Below, in pieces: positions 25,300-35,045 of a stretch of 64,000 bases of DNA (the stretch's first letter is position 1; every line of letters begins with the position of its first letter). The translations under genes and the position numbers were made by a program. The stretch is from Papio anubis (taxonomy: Eukaryota; Chordata; Mammalia; Primates; Cercopithecidae): assembly GCF_008728515.1 (NCBI RefSeq), contig NC_044996.1, positions 102,679,287-102,743,286 on the forward strand. Direction: 5' to 3'. The notes beneath the pieces are model-generated. The model saw nothing but the letters and a program-made list of their open reading frames with translations, had not been told where the DNA came from and searched no databases.

Positions 25300-25550
25300 G
25301 GAAAAAAATGACGTTAGCATGGGCCACGAGACGGTAACGTCAGCGGTAAAGCCAGCAGCAACGGCAAAAGCGACGGTAGCTTTAACGGTAGCTGTAACGG
25401 TAGCGGTGACGTCAGCGGTAACGGCAACAGTGACGGCAACGGTAGCGGTACAGGTAGCGGTAACGGTGGCGGTAGCGGAGGCGGCGACCATCGTGACGTC
25501 ATACACAGCGCCCTTTGTGACACCAGGGCCCTGGTGCTTTAACTAGGGCG
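25300..25550 (+). promoter_or_regulatory. CpG-rich hexamer-repeat promoter of the PPP1R2C-like gene, with two CRE sites
   Basis: By hand count 24 CpGs lie in the 180 bases from 25321 to 25500, against near-total CpG loss elsewhere in the window. Much of it is an imperfect hexamer array (ggtaac/ggtagc with ggcaac variants). Two perfect cAMP-response elements (TGACGTCA) lie at 25407-25414 and 25494-25501, and a near-match TGACGTTA at 25309-25316. No TATA box is evident. Position directly upstream of an intact intronless CDS suggests a CREB/CREM-responsive CpG-island promoter. That reading is inference; CREM sites are characteristic of germ-cell promoters. Confidence 0.7.
25494..25501. promoter_or_regulatory. 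Perfect CRE palindrome (TGACGTCA)
   Basis: Canonical CREB/CREM/ATF site, 152 bases upstream of the ATG. A second perfect copy lies at 25407-25414, 87 bases further upstream. Confidence 0.7.
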
Positions 25551-25652
25551 TTGGGACCTGTTGCCCCGGCAGACGGCGCTGCAGTTTCAGACTGGAGGGC
25601 GGCGGACGGCTGCTCAGCGGCCCAACTCTCTCGCAGCCCTTCTCTCCGCAAA

Positions 25653-26270
25653 ATGTCAGCCTCCACCTCCTCGCACCGGCCCATCAAGGGGATCCTGAAA
25701 AACAAAAGCTCCTCAGGTTCCTCGGTGGCGACTTCCGGCCAGCAGTCTGGAGGGAATATTCAAGATGTAAAGAGAAAGAAATCCCAGAAGTGGGACGAAT
25801 CAAGCATCCTTGCGACACACCGCGCAACGTACAGAGATTACGATTTAATGAAGGCAAATGAGCCCGGCACTTCCTACATGAATTTGCAAGATGATGGGGA
25901 AGATTCAGTGCGCGATGTCGAAGGAGAAGATTCAGTGCGCGGTGTCCAAGGAAAGGAAGCCATGGCCGCCACTGATGCCTCGGACCACAGCTGTGAGGTG
26001 GAGGAGGAAGAGAGCAACGAGGCCTACATGAGAAAAATCCTCCTCCACAAACAGGAGAAAAAGCGGCAGTTCGAAATAAGAAGGCGGCTTCACTACAACG
26101 AAGAATTGAACATCAAATTAGCTAGACAATTAATGTGGAACGACCTACAAAGTGAAGACGATGAAAACGAAGAAAGGCCACCAGCCACGAATGAAGAAAA
26201 GACTGCTGCAGAAGAATCAGAGGAAGCTCCTCTAAGCGGTGGACTGCAAATCCAATCATGCGACCCTTAG
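25653..26270 (+). CDS. PPP1R2C: Protein phosphatase 1 inhibitor-2 family member C-like protein (intronless retrogene)
   Basis: 205 codons, uninterrupted, single exon. Inhibitor-2 proteins bind the catalytic subunit of protein phosphatase 1 and block it. All three docking elements are visible: the KGILK (SILK-type) motif at residues 12-16, the RVxF-like KSQKW at 43-47, and the basic/HYNE helix at 138-160 with HYNE at 147-150. The GSK3-regulated Thr of inhibitor-2 is kept as T73 but the following Pro is Ser (EPGTSY), so the phospho-switch site is lost, as I recall for inhibitor-4. An acidic stretch (115-123) and an acidic tail (168-191) follow the family pattern. Residues 82-99 are a 9-residue tandem duplication. 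The start at 25653 is the first ATG in frame and has A at -3; the frame is open back to about 25551 but has no earlier ATG. Length equals the inhibitor-2 parent (205); the human X-linked paralog is about 202 as I recall. The similarity is strong and the frame intact, so I call it functional rather than a pseudogene. Confidence 0.9.
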   Translation: MSASTSSHRPIKGILKNKSSSGSSVATSGQQSGGNIQDVKRKKSQKWDESSILATHRATYRDYDLMKANEPGTSYMNLQDDGEDSVRDVEGEDSVRGVQGKEAMAATDASDHSCEVEEEESNEAYMRKILLHKQEKKRQFEIRRRLHYNEELNIKLARQLMWNDLQSEDDENEERPPATNEEKTAAEESEEAPLSGGLQIQSCDP

Positions 26271-26360
26271 AATTCTGATACCGGCTTCACCCTTGCAATT
26301 GTTTGTGAATATGCGACGCTTAGAAGATATCTGCTTCACCCTTGCAATTGTTTGTGAAAT
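26258..26360 (+). repeat. 53-bp tandem duplication spanning the stop codon
   Basis: Unit 1 (26258-26310) and unit 2 (26311-26360) share atgcgac-cttagaa and then gcttcacccttgcaattgtt plus tgtgaa. Unit 1 contains the last codons and the TAG stop; unit 2 is wholly in the 3' untranslated region. Confidence 0.9.
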
Positions 26361-28760
26361 ACAAACCTTGTTACTGTAATACACTGCTTCTTGTTTTCTG
26401 TAGCGCATGCGTCGAGCACTAAATTACTTAAATTGTAATGCAGAATTGAATGGTAATCTTAGAGAGTAATAGATTAAGTGGGAAATGCCTGCTTGATGTT
26501 GTTGTAATTATCACAAATACAGATCCTGATATTGCTTTTAATTTTATAAAACCATATTCCTTTTATAAAACTATGGGTTAATGTATATATTCTATAGCTT
26601 TTTAATATGTTAAAGACTTGAAAGAGGACTAATTTATATTCACTTCTAGTTGTACTAACTTTTGCAGAAAAAGTTTTGTTAAAAATGCAGAACATAATTG
26701 GTAAAGTAGATTATCTAGGCTGATAAATACTCAGGCTGAAAAACACTTTAGGGTGATTTGCTGTTTAATTGAGAGGGAATATATTATAAGAGTTATTGTT
26801 GAATTTTCTTATAGTAACTTTACAATTTCTCTTAATTTTCTTTGTGTTTACAAGGAAATGACTGAAGTTTTTCTCATGAAAAATAGCCATTTTTCATGCA
26901 TTATCAGGTTAAAGTTGCACCAGTGTCTGTTTTGTTTTTTGTACAGAGGGTGGGCAGATTTGGTATCAATAGTTTTTTCAAATTCTAAAGTAGTTAGTAG
27001 TCCCTTTTCATACCTACCTTAACCTCTATCCTTTGTTCCTCAGTCCTCCCAGCCCATGCACATCCAATCCCTTAACTTTATGGAATATCATAGATAGTCA
27101 AGACATTAAAAACCCTTTCTTCTCTCAGATATTCTATGTGTTGCAACAGTGTCATTTCCATTTTGAGTATTGTGGTCTCTTCAGACTTCCAACATGTGGG
27201 GTTACATGACTATTTGAACGCAAAGAAGTGGTTTCCAGATGCCTGCGGAGTGAACAGCTGCCTGCAGATGCGTTCTTCTTTCAAGTTTCTTCTGTCTGAA
27301 GGTGAAGACAGAAAGCTCAGCCCTCGTGACCTGTTCTTCCTCAGAAGAGAAGGAAAACCAGCTTACATTTGGCTAGAGTTAGGGGAGGAATGGGGTTGCA
27401 GAAGTGATAAGGGAAAATCATAGATGACTCACAAGTGGGGAGACAAGCAGATGAAAACATTGGAGGGAATAACACATGGTTCTACATGGGGGGGAGGTGT
27501 GTCTAAAGAATCATTTTCCACAAGATGATACACTATTTTTTACCTAACACAGTACCACACCTAGGTTATTAGGGAGAAATGTGGGCAAGGAGATGAGGGA
27601 TGAAACCTCCAAAACCCAAATTTGGGGAGGAATACATCCAATAATTTTTAATAAGAAACTTGATCAAATTAGCACTATCGTTTTATAATTGAAAAATTCA
27701 GCCCATGAGACAGGATGCAACATTCAATACATATTCAAGGGGAAGCAGAAGAGACTGAGCTCTCAGTCAGTCCACACTGGGTGGGCTTTAGCAGCCAATG
27801 CTGCATGTACAGAGGCCTTTGGAGGATTTAAGAATGCAGATTGCAAAAAGTCTGGGGAAAACTGAAAATTGTGGGTGTGTGTCTGTGTTTGTGTGTCTAT
27901 GTGTGGGCACCGGGAAAAGCTGCCTTGAGCATTCTTCTCTACCAGTATAAACACAGTTCTCTAAGACAAGGTTATACATTATTAGCTCCTGAAAAAGATA
28001 AAAAATTGTTTTTATCATTGTGTAGGCAGAGCATTTTTGCATCACTGAACCTGCTTATGCATGCTGGGTACGAAATATCTTATTCTTTCACGAAGCCTTC
28101 TTTTTCTTCATCTTTTTTTTTCCTGTTTTAAAGCAGACTCTTTGAAAGGTGCATATAAACCCGGTTTCCATAGCAATTGCAAGCATCAGTGATAACCCAG
28201 AGCTTCTAAGTTATAATATACAGGCTACCCTATTAATGAGTTTCAAACTGCATTTCCACGAGACAACGGCTCAGCCACTGATAGATAAGGTCAGGCCCCA
28301 TCTTCAAACTTTAAATTAAATCAGGATAGATCAAAATGCAACAGAGGGAGGAGTGTTCTTTTGGGAAAGTATGCTGTTAAAAATATGTTCTTTGTGGAGG
28401 CAAAACAGTTGCTTTTGTGGTTTGTAAAGCCCAGATGAAAAAAATATAAAACACATACAGCTTCTTCTGGGTTACTAATGGCACGTTGTCATGTTCTCAT
28501 GCTATTTGTGAGCGAGTTTTTATCATGGTAGCTCAGGCTCTAAGAAAGCACACAATCCTTTGCTCTAGGAAGAAGAGACATAATGGTTTATTTTTGCCAG
28601 ATCTCACATAGCATCATGTTATAATTTATTAAATTGTTTATACACTAGGTGCCAAGGCTCTGTGCCTGCCTTCAAGGAGATACCAGTTTATGGATGGGAG
28701 GGCTCAGCCATGTCACCAGGTCATTTCTATACTGTGCAAGAGTGCTTTACAGAGGTCCTC
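26271..28760. other. 3' region of the retrogene and flanking unique DNA
   Basis: About 26271-26460 is probably 3' UTR of the PPP1R2C-like transcript. I see no AATAAA in the first 400 bases after the stop, so the transcript end is not fixed. No obvious poly(A) tract marks the retrocopy end. Downstream to 28760 I recognise no repeat with confidence; a GT-rich run lies at 27870-27906 and an X-box-like site at 28164-28177. Confidence 0.45.
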
Positions 28761-29130
28761 GAGGGACATCACTTAAGGTCTTGAAAGTCCTTCACTTGGA
28801 GTTGATATAGAGGATAAGACCTGGAAGAGGCATGAAATTTAACCAAGTGATGAGAGGTAGACTCATAGAAGTTAGCATTCCAGATATCGGTAAGGAGATG
28901 TAGTTCCTTTGGGGAGCTGCGAGGTGTTCTTATGGGAGAATGCATAGGACTAAAGAGGTAAGAAAGGCTATGAAAGGATTCACATGCCACACAAAGGCAA
29001 TGGGAGCCACCAACATTTTTAAACAGAATAGTGACATGATCAGACTCATGTTTTTGAAAGACCACTATCGCTGCAGGGTAGGGCTTGAAACGGAACAGCC
29101 TAGAGGGACAAAGATGGAGAGAGGAGCGCA
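28761..29130 (+). repeat. L2-like LINE remnant
   Basis: Contains typical L2 3' phrases: gcaatgggagccaccaacat, acagaatagtgacatgatca, tttgaaagaccactatcgct. No open frame of the element survives. Confidence 0.65.
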
Positions 29131-29226
29131 AATGTGTGACATGGGTTACAGGAAGCTTATGGCTATAATTTTCAAGTGCTGAATCTCTTACCTTGCCCTC
29201 ACAGTAGAGTCACACCCTGCTCTACA

Positions 29227-29725
29227 TCAGTTCCATGCAGTGTGGCCCCCAGACTGGCTGCATAAGCATCACCCAGAAGCTGTTTAAAAGTCCTAATTCT
29301 CAGACTGCATCCCAGACCTACTGATTCAGCATCTCTAGGGCTAAGGTCTAGCGTTCTATGCTTTAACAAGCTTTCCAGGGGATTTTTCTGGACATTTAAA
29401 TTTTTTTTTTCTTACAGATGGATTCTCACTCTGTCACCCAGGCTGGAGTGCAATGGTGCCATCTCGGCTCACTGCAACCTCTGCCTCCCAGGTTCAAGCG
29501 ATGCTCCTACCTCAGCCCCCGGAGTGGCTGGGATTACAGGCGTGCGACACTATGCCTGGCTAATATTTTTATTTTTAGTAGAGATGGGGTTTCACCATGT
29601 TGACCAGGCTGGTCTCAAACTCCTGACCTCAGGTGATCTGCCCACCTCAGCCTCCCAAAGTGCTGGGATTACAGGCGTGAGCCACCGTGCCTGGCTGACG
29701 TTCAAGTTTGAGAACCACTGCTTTA
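29227..29725 (+). mobile_element. MER5-type hAT-Charlie element split by an Alu
   Basis: The left part (29227-29400) has gcataagcatcacccagaag, cagacctactgattcagcat and ctttaacaagctttccaggg. The right part (29698-29725) has gttcaagtttgagaaccact. The two pieces join into one element once the Alu at 29401-29697 is removed. Confidence 0.88.
29401..29697 (-). mobile_element. Alu SINE inside the MER5-type element
   Basis: Reverse-oriented, T tract then gattctcactctgtcaccca through gcgtgagccaccgtgcctgg. It interrupts the older DNA transposon. Confidence 0.97.
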
Positions 29726-29780
29726 CAATATAACTTTTTAATTAGCCGAGCTCAACTCTGTGGGACAGATCTCACTCCTT

Positions 29781-29819
29781 ATGTGTGTGTGCGCGCGCGT
29801 GTGTGTGTGTGTGTGTGTG
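29781..29819 (+). repeat. Alternating purine-pyrimidine (TG/CG) microsatellite
   Basis: 39 bases of strict alternation: TG repeats around a central GCGCGCGCG block. This is a classic potential Z-DNA sequence. Confidence 0.95.
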
Positions 29820-30204
29820 ATGGGTATACAATTTTGCAAAAATACATTACGCTGAATGTCAGAACTGCACAAAGATTTGTTGAGAAACTTTCACAGGTAT
29901 GCTGCTAGATGGAAATCAGTTATACTCAGTCTGTTCCCATCCCTCCAATGCAACCCTTTCTGCAGTCCCTCCTCCACACCTTGCTATACACTGTGCTCCT
30001 CCCAGCACAGGTATAGTTGGCATTCCCACTGCCACCCACGAAGTCCTGGGACTTTTCCATATCTTCAGTTTTGTTTGGGCTATTCCTTTTATCCAGAATA
30101 TATGTCTTCCTATTTTTATTGCATGTCTCAATCAGTCTTCCACATTCAGTATAATTCATCCTGCAAACTTCTAAGTCAGAATAGTGGGTGTCTGCCCTGG
30201 GGGA
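29820..30204. other. Unique DNA
   Basis: No gene or repeat recognised. Two overlapping open frames (to 30174 and 30263) have no domain features. Confidence 0.4.
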
Positions 30205-30460
30205 GGCAGAAAAGCACAGTAAATGACAGTGAAGGATTTGAAGTCAAAAAGATCTGGATTTGAATTCAAGCTCTGCCATATATTAGATGAGTCACTCGAG
30301 GCAAAGCATTTCACCTCTTTGAGCCTGTTGCCTTACAATCAAATGAGGATAATAATAACAATACCTTCCATTTCTGGTTGTTGAAATGATTAAATAAAAA
30401 AGTGCTAGTAAAACACATGGCTTTTGGTAAGTACTCAGTAAATGACAGCTATTATTATTC
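30205..30460 (+). repeat. MIR SINE
   Basis: Shows the MIR core order: gaagtcaaaaagatctggat, gaattcaagctctgcc, gagtcactcgaggcaaagca, ctgttgccttacaatcaaat, gatgattaaataaa-like end and the tail gtaagtactcagtaaatgac. Confidence 0.85.
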
Positions 30461-31641
30461 TTCTCATCTGCACACATTTTCTCTACATCTGTTAAACCAA
30501 TCATTTCTGTGACATTTCTGAATCTCTCTCTCTTTTCCCACTGGACTGAGGGCCTCTTGGAGATAGGAGCTGTGCCTATGTGTCTGACATCTCCAAGCAC
30601 AGTGCCTTATACTCAACAGATGTTGTAGAACGGAACTGAGAGGTTGCACTTGAGCAGCTTTTCCTCCTGTCAGATTGTGTTCTATAATTCCTCTATAATT
30701 TACCTACTCAAATACAGCTTGTTCCCTGAGGTTCCTCAAGTTTTAGCTCCATGAGCTGTGAGGGGCACAGGTGAAGACAAAGTGAAAAGATGACAGTCCC
30801 AAAGGCCAAGACTTGAGTGGCAGCTGCTTCAAATAACCTTCTCTTTGAGGATGTCCTTGGTGTTTTCATCATCACTAAGTCTGCAAAGTAGGAGATGAAA
30901 TGGGAGGACAGCAGGCAGGATTTAGATGGAAAGCCAATCTCCATTTTAATTTTAAAATGCATTGAAACTTCTAGGGCATAGCCAAGTTTATAAAAGAAAG
31001 GAATTAATTTTGTCTCGTGAATCCAGACCACAGGTAAGAACCACATTCAGTTATTTATAGTAACACGTGACACTTTTATATTTGCAGAGTGTTTCTGATT
31101 CTTTTTTTCCTTCTGAACTCCTTTTATTAATTACTATTGACTTTAATAGCAACATAAAACTTTTAGAGCTGGAAAAGACCTTAAAGGCCCTTTAGTCCAA
31201 CTGCTTCCCATTATAGGCAAGGTTTTCTGTCTCATTAGCAGCAGAGATGAAATTATCACCCAGGGCTCGTAAAGCCAAGGGGAGACTAAATTTGTATATA
31301 GCAACAAGATCTCTCTCTTTATATACAGGGAACCTAGATTGAAAACAGATTGAAGTGTGTTTTCGAGTTGGTCTGGGGGCTGTTCTTGTATTTAGAACTC
31401 AGAAAAGCCTTCCAAAAGAGTATAACGTTTCTTAGAAAGCCTGGCCTCAGACCAGCACCCAACACATCTGCTGGCTGATACTTTATCTTTTCAAGATGCA
31501 TAGAGTACACCTTGCTCCCCTGGTAGCACCTGAGTGTAAGATGATGTAAGAGAATACCAAAGATCAGTGATGTACCTGGGACAGCACACTACCCCTGAAT
31601 TCCTCATCTTCTCTGAGTGACAGAAGAGAAGGCACTCATGG
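30461..31641. other. Unique DNA
   Basis: No gene or named repeat recognised, apart from a possible MIR-like phrase around 31170-31220 (cccattataggcaaggtttt). Confidence 0.4.
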
Positions 31642-31649
31642 TCCCCTCA

Positions 31650-31800
31650 CTGTCTCTGTCTCCTCAGCTTCCTCATTTGTGAGATGCCAAACTACCTATT
31701 CATAGGGTCGGAGTGAGGATTTTATGAAGTCACACATGGAGAGGGCTTAGAACAACACCAGGCACATGGTAAACACCCATTCAATATTAACTGTATTTAA
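31650..31800 (+). repeat. MIR SINE fragment
   Basis: cagcttcctcatttgtgaga, gtgaggattttatgaagtca and caccaggcacatggtaaaca match the MIR 3' half. Confidence 0.8.
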
Positions 31801-31941
31801 CATTCTTCTTGTTAGCACTATCTTGGAGCTCTGTTTGGGACAGTAGCATCTATCAAAGCCAGATAGTTTTCTGCTTTTAAACCTGATATTAAACAAGGAC
31901 AAATTCTACTTCTCACAGATAGGCAGGATGCATGACAGGGG

Positions 31942-32612
31942 GTAGTATGGCAGGCCAGATCTCACTAGCCCAGGCCTCCATAATAACTGTTTCAGCACTG
32001 ACTGAGTGGTGACATTAACTATTAAAAGCTGATAGAGCCAGTGCCCTTATTCAAAGGCTGGAATAGAACAAAAGCACACCAAGAGTTTTGCCCAGGCCTT
32101 TTCTGGGCCTTGAAGAATGACAAGATAACAAAGGAATTCTTAACAGGACCTGTTTAGGATTAAACAAATTTTTATTGGGGATCTGAAGAAACTCCCCAGA
32201 CCTCCACAAAAATGTTTTATTGGGGGTTCTAAAGGAACTCCCCAAACCTCCATGATTTAGCAGGAGACAAGATAAGCGTAATAACCCTGGCAGCCGGACC
32301 CATCTAGATTAAATAAATTTACTGAGGCTCCAGAGGAAGGTTTTCAAAACTCAGACCTTAGTTATAGATTAGAAGGAGTTAATCACTTATGTCTTTAGAT
32401 GAATGCACACCTACACATAGACATATAGCTTAGAAGGTATATAAGCTCTGGAAAATTTTGTAATTTTGAGTTTATCTGGCGATATTTTCTCAGCCTTCTC
32501 CCTGTACCTGGTTACAGAAATAAACTCTCTTCTTTCCCAGTTCACCTGCATCTCATTATTGGGCTGTGAGAATAAGCAACCCCATCTTCATTTTGGTCAG
32601 GGAACAGTAGTA
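31942..32612 (+). mobile_element. Solo LTR of a class I-type ERV with GTAGTA target duplication
   Basis: The LTR proper is 31948-32606 (659 bp, TGGCAGGCC...GGGAACA). GTAGTA occurs directly before (31942-31947) and after (32607-32612), an exact 6-bp target duplication. The LTR is highly similar to 17309-17952. A TATATAA box (about 32438) and AATAAA (about 32518) are in LTR order. No internal region is present, so it is a product of LTR-LTR recombination. Confidence 0.9.
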
Positions 32613-32706
32613 CATTCTTCAAATTTCAGGCCAGGCTTTATGTCTGAACTGATATTTGACTGCTCCAAAATTAGACCTTGCAGTGAATGCAGTGATCCAC
32701 CACCTA
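32613..32706. other. Short spacer between two retroviral insertions
   Basis: About 95 bp of host DNA separates the GTAGTA-flanked solo LTR from the HERV-F-type provirus. No feature recognised. Confidence 0.6.
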
Positions 32707-32711
32707 GATTC

Positions 32712-33182
32712 TGTAAGAGTTAAAAAAAGAGGAAAGAAACATAAAAAGTGCCTCGACAGTCAAAGACAGATTTATTTCTCCAAAGTAAACCTGAGAGGGG
32801 CTTCTGGCTGATGTCGGTCAGGAGCATTCTCCCTTACAGACTAAGAGTACATATTGGTGTTAGGGTGAGAGGGCTTATCACAAGCTTGGAATGTTTCTGT
32901 GTCAGGGAAAGGCTTATGGCAGGGTTGGAATATCTTTGGGTGGTGGAGAGGTTATCTTGGGGCTGACATCTTTCCAGCCAGAGAGGAGGTTATCTCAGGG
33001 CTGACATGTCTCTGGTTGGGGAGGGGTCTGGAATGTTACTGGTCAGAGATGTTATTTGTGGTTTATGGTCATGCTGACCTTAGCGATTAGGCTGATGCCC
33101 TTTAGATTTCAGCAGTTTTTTGATCAAGGTGAAACTTAAAATGATGGTACTTGTCCAAGATGGTGATGCTCTTGCTCTGTCA
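32712..33182 (-). repeat. 3' LTR of the HERV-F-type provirus
   Basis: 471 bp. On the minus strand it runs TGACAGAGC...CTCTTACA. It aligns end to end with 40972-41440. The polypurine tract expected just inside (33183 onward, minus strand) is degraded and not recognisable. Confidence 0.93.
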
Positions 33183-33272
33183 ATCCAGACCCTGCAGTTA
33201 TAAAAAGGATGAGGGGCAGCGTGTTCTTTCTGGCTACTCCCTGCTGATGAGGGGACAGAGCGTTTTCAGGTC

Positions 33273-34990
33273 TCAGATTGATTGCAGGAGTAACACCATT
33301 TGTAGATGTTTTGGGGTAGTTGTCTGTGAAATGGCCATGATCCTGTCAGTTAAAAATCTTTGAAAAAGGTTAATTAGGCAGGGTAAGAATATTAGTCCTA
33401 GGCTTATTATTAGGAGAAGGCCCAGGAATGGGATGACCCATGCTATGATTTTGTTTTTAAACCAATAATCTATTTGGTTGTTTTGGTTTTTCCTTAGTTT
33501 TTTAGCCCTTTCTTTAAGTTTTTTCAACAGTGTCTCTTACTAAGCCAAATTGGTTGAGATAGAAACAACATTCCTCACCTAATGAGAGGCAGAGGCCCCC
33601 TGTTTCAGCTATTATAAGATCTAGTCCCCATCTGCTTTGGAGGACTACACCAGCCAAGGAGTCTAGTTGGTCTTGGACTCTTACAAAGCTTTGGGCTATA
33701 TCTTCTAATAAGTGCTGTAGTTCTGTTGAAAGAGCCTTAAAGTATGTTACGGAGGTGGCTAATCCGCTCACTCCCAATCCAAGTCCAGAGGTTATACCCA
33801 AGGTGACCATTAAAGGAATGACGTGGATAGCCCTTCTTTTCCTAACATACTGGACGGATGGCATGGGCAAAGGTTGATCAGGAAGAACTAGTCCAATGGA
33901 GGGAGATAGATAAACTAGGGTACAGGTTCTGGTCCAGTTAGTGGGGAGACAAAGATATGTGTTGGTGCCACACAAAAAGAACCGGCCTTTGTTGTAAATA
34001 CAGGCAGCAATATGGAAAGAGAGTAAGTGAATTAAAGATGGTATGTTTTTTTCTTTCCTGTGGTTCATTGCTCCAGATGGACAAGGAGGAGGCCAGGGAG
34101 ACACTTACTACAGTAGAGACATAGGAAGAGTTATTTTTTACACATTTAATGTGATTGGACATTGCACCATTGATATTGAGCCATGGAAAAAGGTAGGCCC
34201 CAGAGACAGCACATGTTAGGCTGGAGGCATTGGTCAAGGGAGAGATCATAAAACAAGCCAGATGTAGAAATGCTTTGTTTGCTTCAGGTGATACTTGGTA
34301 GTCAACTCGGTTAGTCTGATGGTCAGGGGGGTATATAATAATGATAACGCAGTTGCATTGGCTAGGCATTAAGGATCACACAGGGAGATTTCCCTCAGAG
34401 GCTGAAAAGCAAAGTGAGGCTTGTTGTAAAAGGAGGGTGTGTTTAGTTATAGGCCTTTTAACAGGAGGGCCTTGGGGCTTAAGGCATTGTAGGGGGTTGT
34501 GATAAGTTTGAAATAATTTGTTAGCTGGACTGGCCCTGGAGGTAGGATAATTGCCAACCAGGGTGTCAGCTCTTTCAAAACAGGAAGCTCCTTTTTGGAG
34601 TTTATAAATTAGGGTTATGCTCCCTGTTAAAATGTCATGAAGGGGTGCAGGAAGGACTGAGTAAGCTGAGGAAGACAGCTATAAGCACATCCAGCATTCT
34701 GGAGCAAAGGAAGAATTTGCTTGCAGCAAGAGGGACTGTGTAAGGTTTATAGAGCGTTCGAGCTTGAGAGCAGTGAGGAGTGGTTGTATTGGTGAATTTG
34801 ATGTACTTAGGGAATTTATATTAAAAAAAAAAAAAAAAAAACAAGCAAAAAGAGAAAAGGGTTACCTGGGTAGGAGTAAAGTCCTGGAAAATTCCTTCAA
34901 GCCATAGGTCTCATAGAACAGTAAGGAGCTGATCAAGATATATAATGGAAGTTTCATAAGGGTACCACTGAAGGTCTGTAGCAAGGTTGC
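33273..34990 (-). pseudogene. Retroviral env remnant (HERV-F-type)
   Basis: Old, inactive envelope gene in pieces. One open segment (34104-33514) covers the surface/transmembrane junction, with a basic RKRR cleavage-type motif near 33830-33846, a glycine-rich hydrophobic stretch after it, and a CX6CC motif at 33562-33600 that marks a gamma-type transmembrane subunit. A second overlapping segment in another frame (33527-33273) holds the membrane-spanning helix (about 20 hydrophobic residues around IIAWVIPFLG) and tail, so a frameshift separates the ectodomain from the anchor. Surface-subunit fragments lie at 34369-33938 in a further frame. The 5' part (about 34990-34400) has stops in all frames and an A tract at about 34831-34848. 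No intact envelope is encoded. Confidence 0.85.
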
Positions 34991-35045
34991 TTAGGAAGTG
35001 GTGAAAGTTTGGGGGAGAAAAATATTAGAAAGATACATAAGCGGT

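Noticed and set aside
25288..25523. Minus-strand open frames over the hexamer array
   Set aside because: Low-complexity products of a stop-free six-base repeat; no start context, domain or composition of a real protein.
25551..25652. N-terminal extension of the PPP1R2C-like protein by 34 residues
   Set aside because: The frame is open but contains no ATG upstream of 25653, and the protein from 25653 starts exactly where inhibitor-2 proteins do. The extension is probable 5' UTR.
27841..28131. Hydrophobic open frame with Cys/Val-rich start
   Set aside because: Its start is a GT-rich simple repeat on the opposite reading and the end is a T-rich run; no coding signal.
17309..32606. One 15-kb provirus bounded by the two 644-659-bp LTRs
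   Set aside because: 31948-32606 has its own exact GTAGTA duplication, and 17309-17952 has its own empty site in copy B. They are separate insertions.
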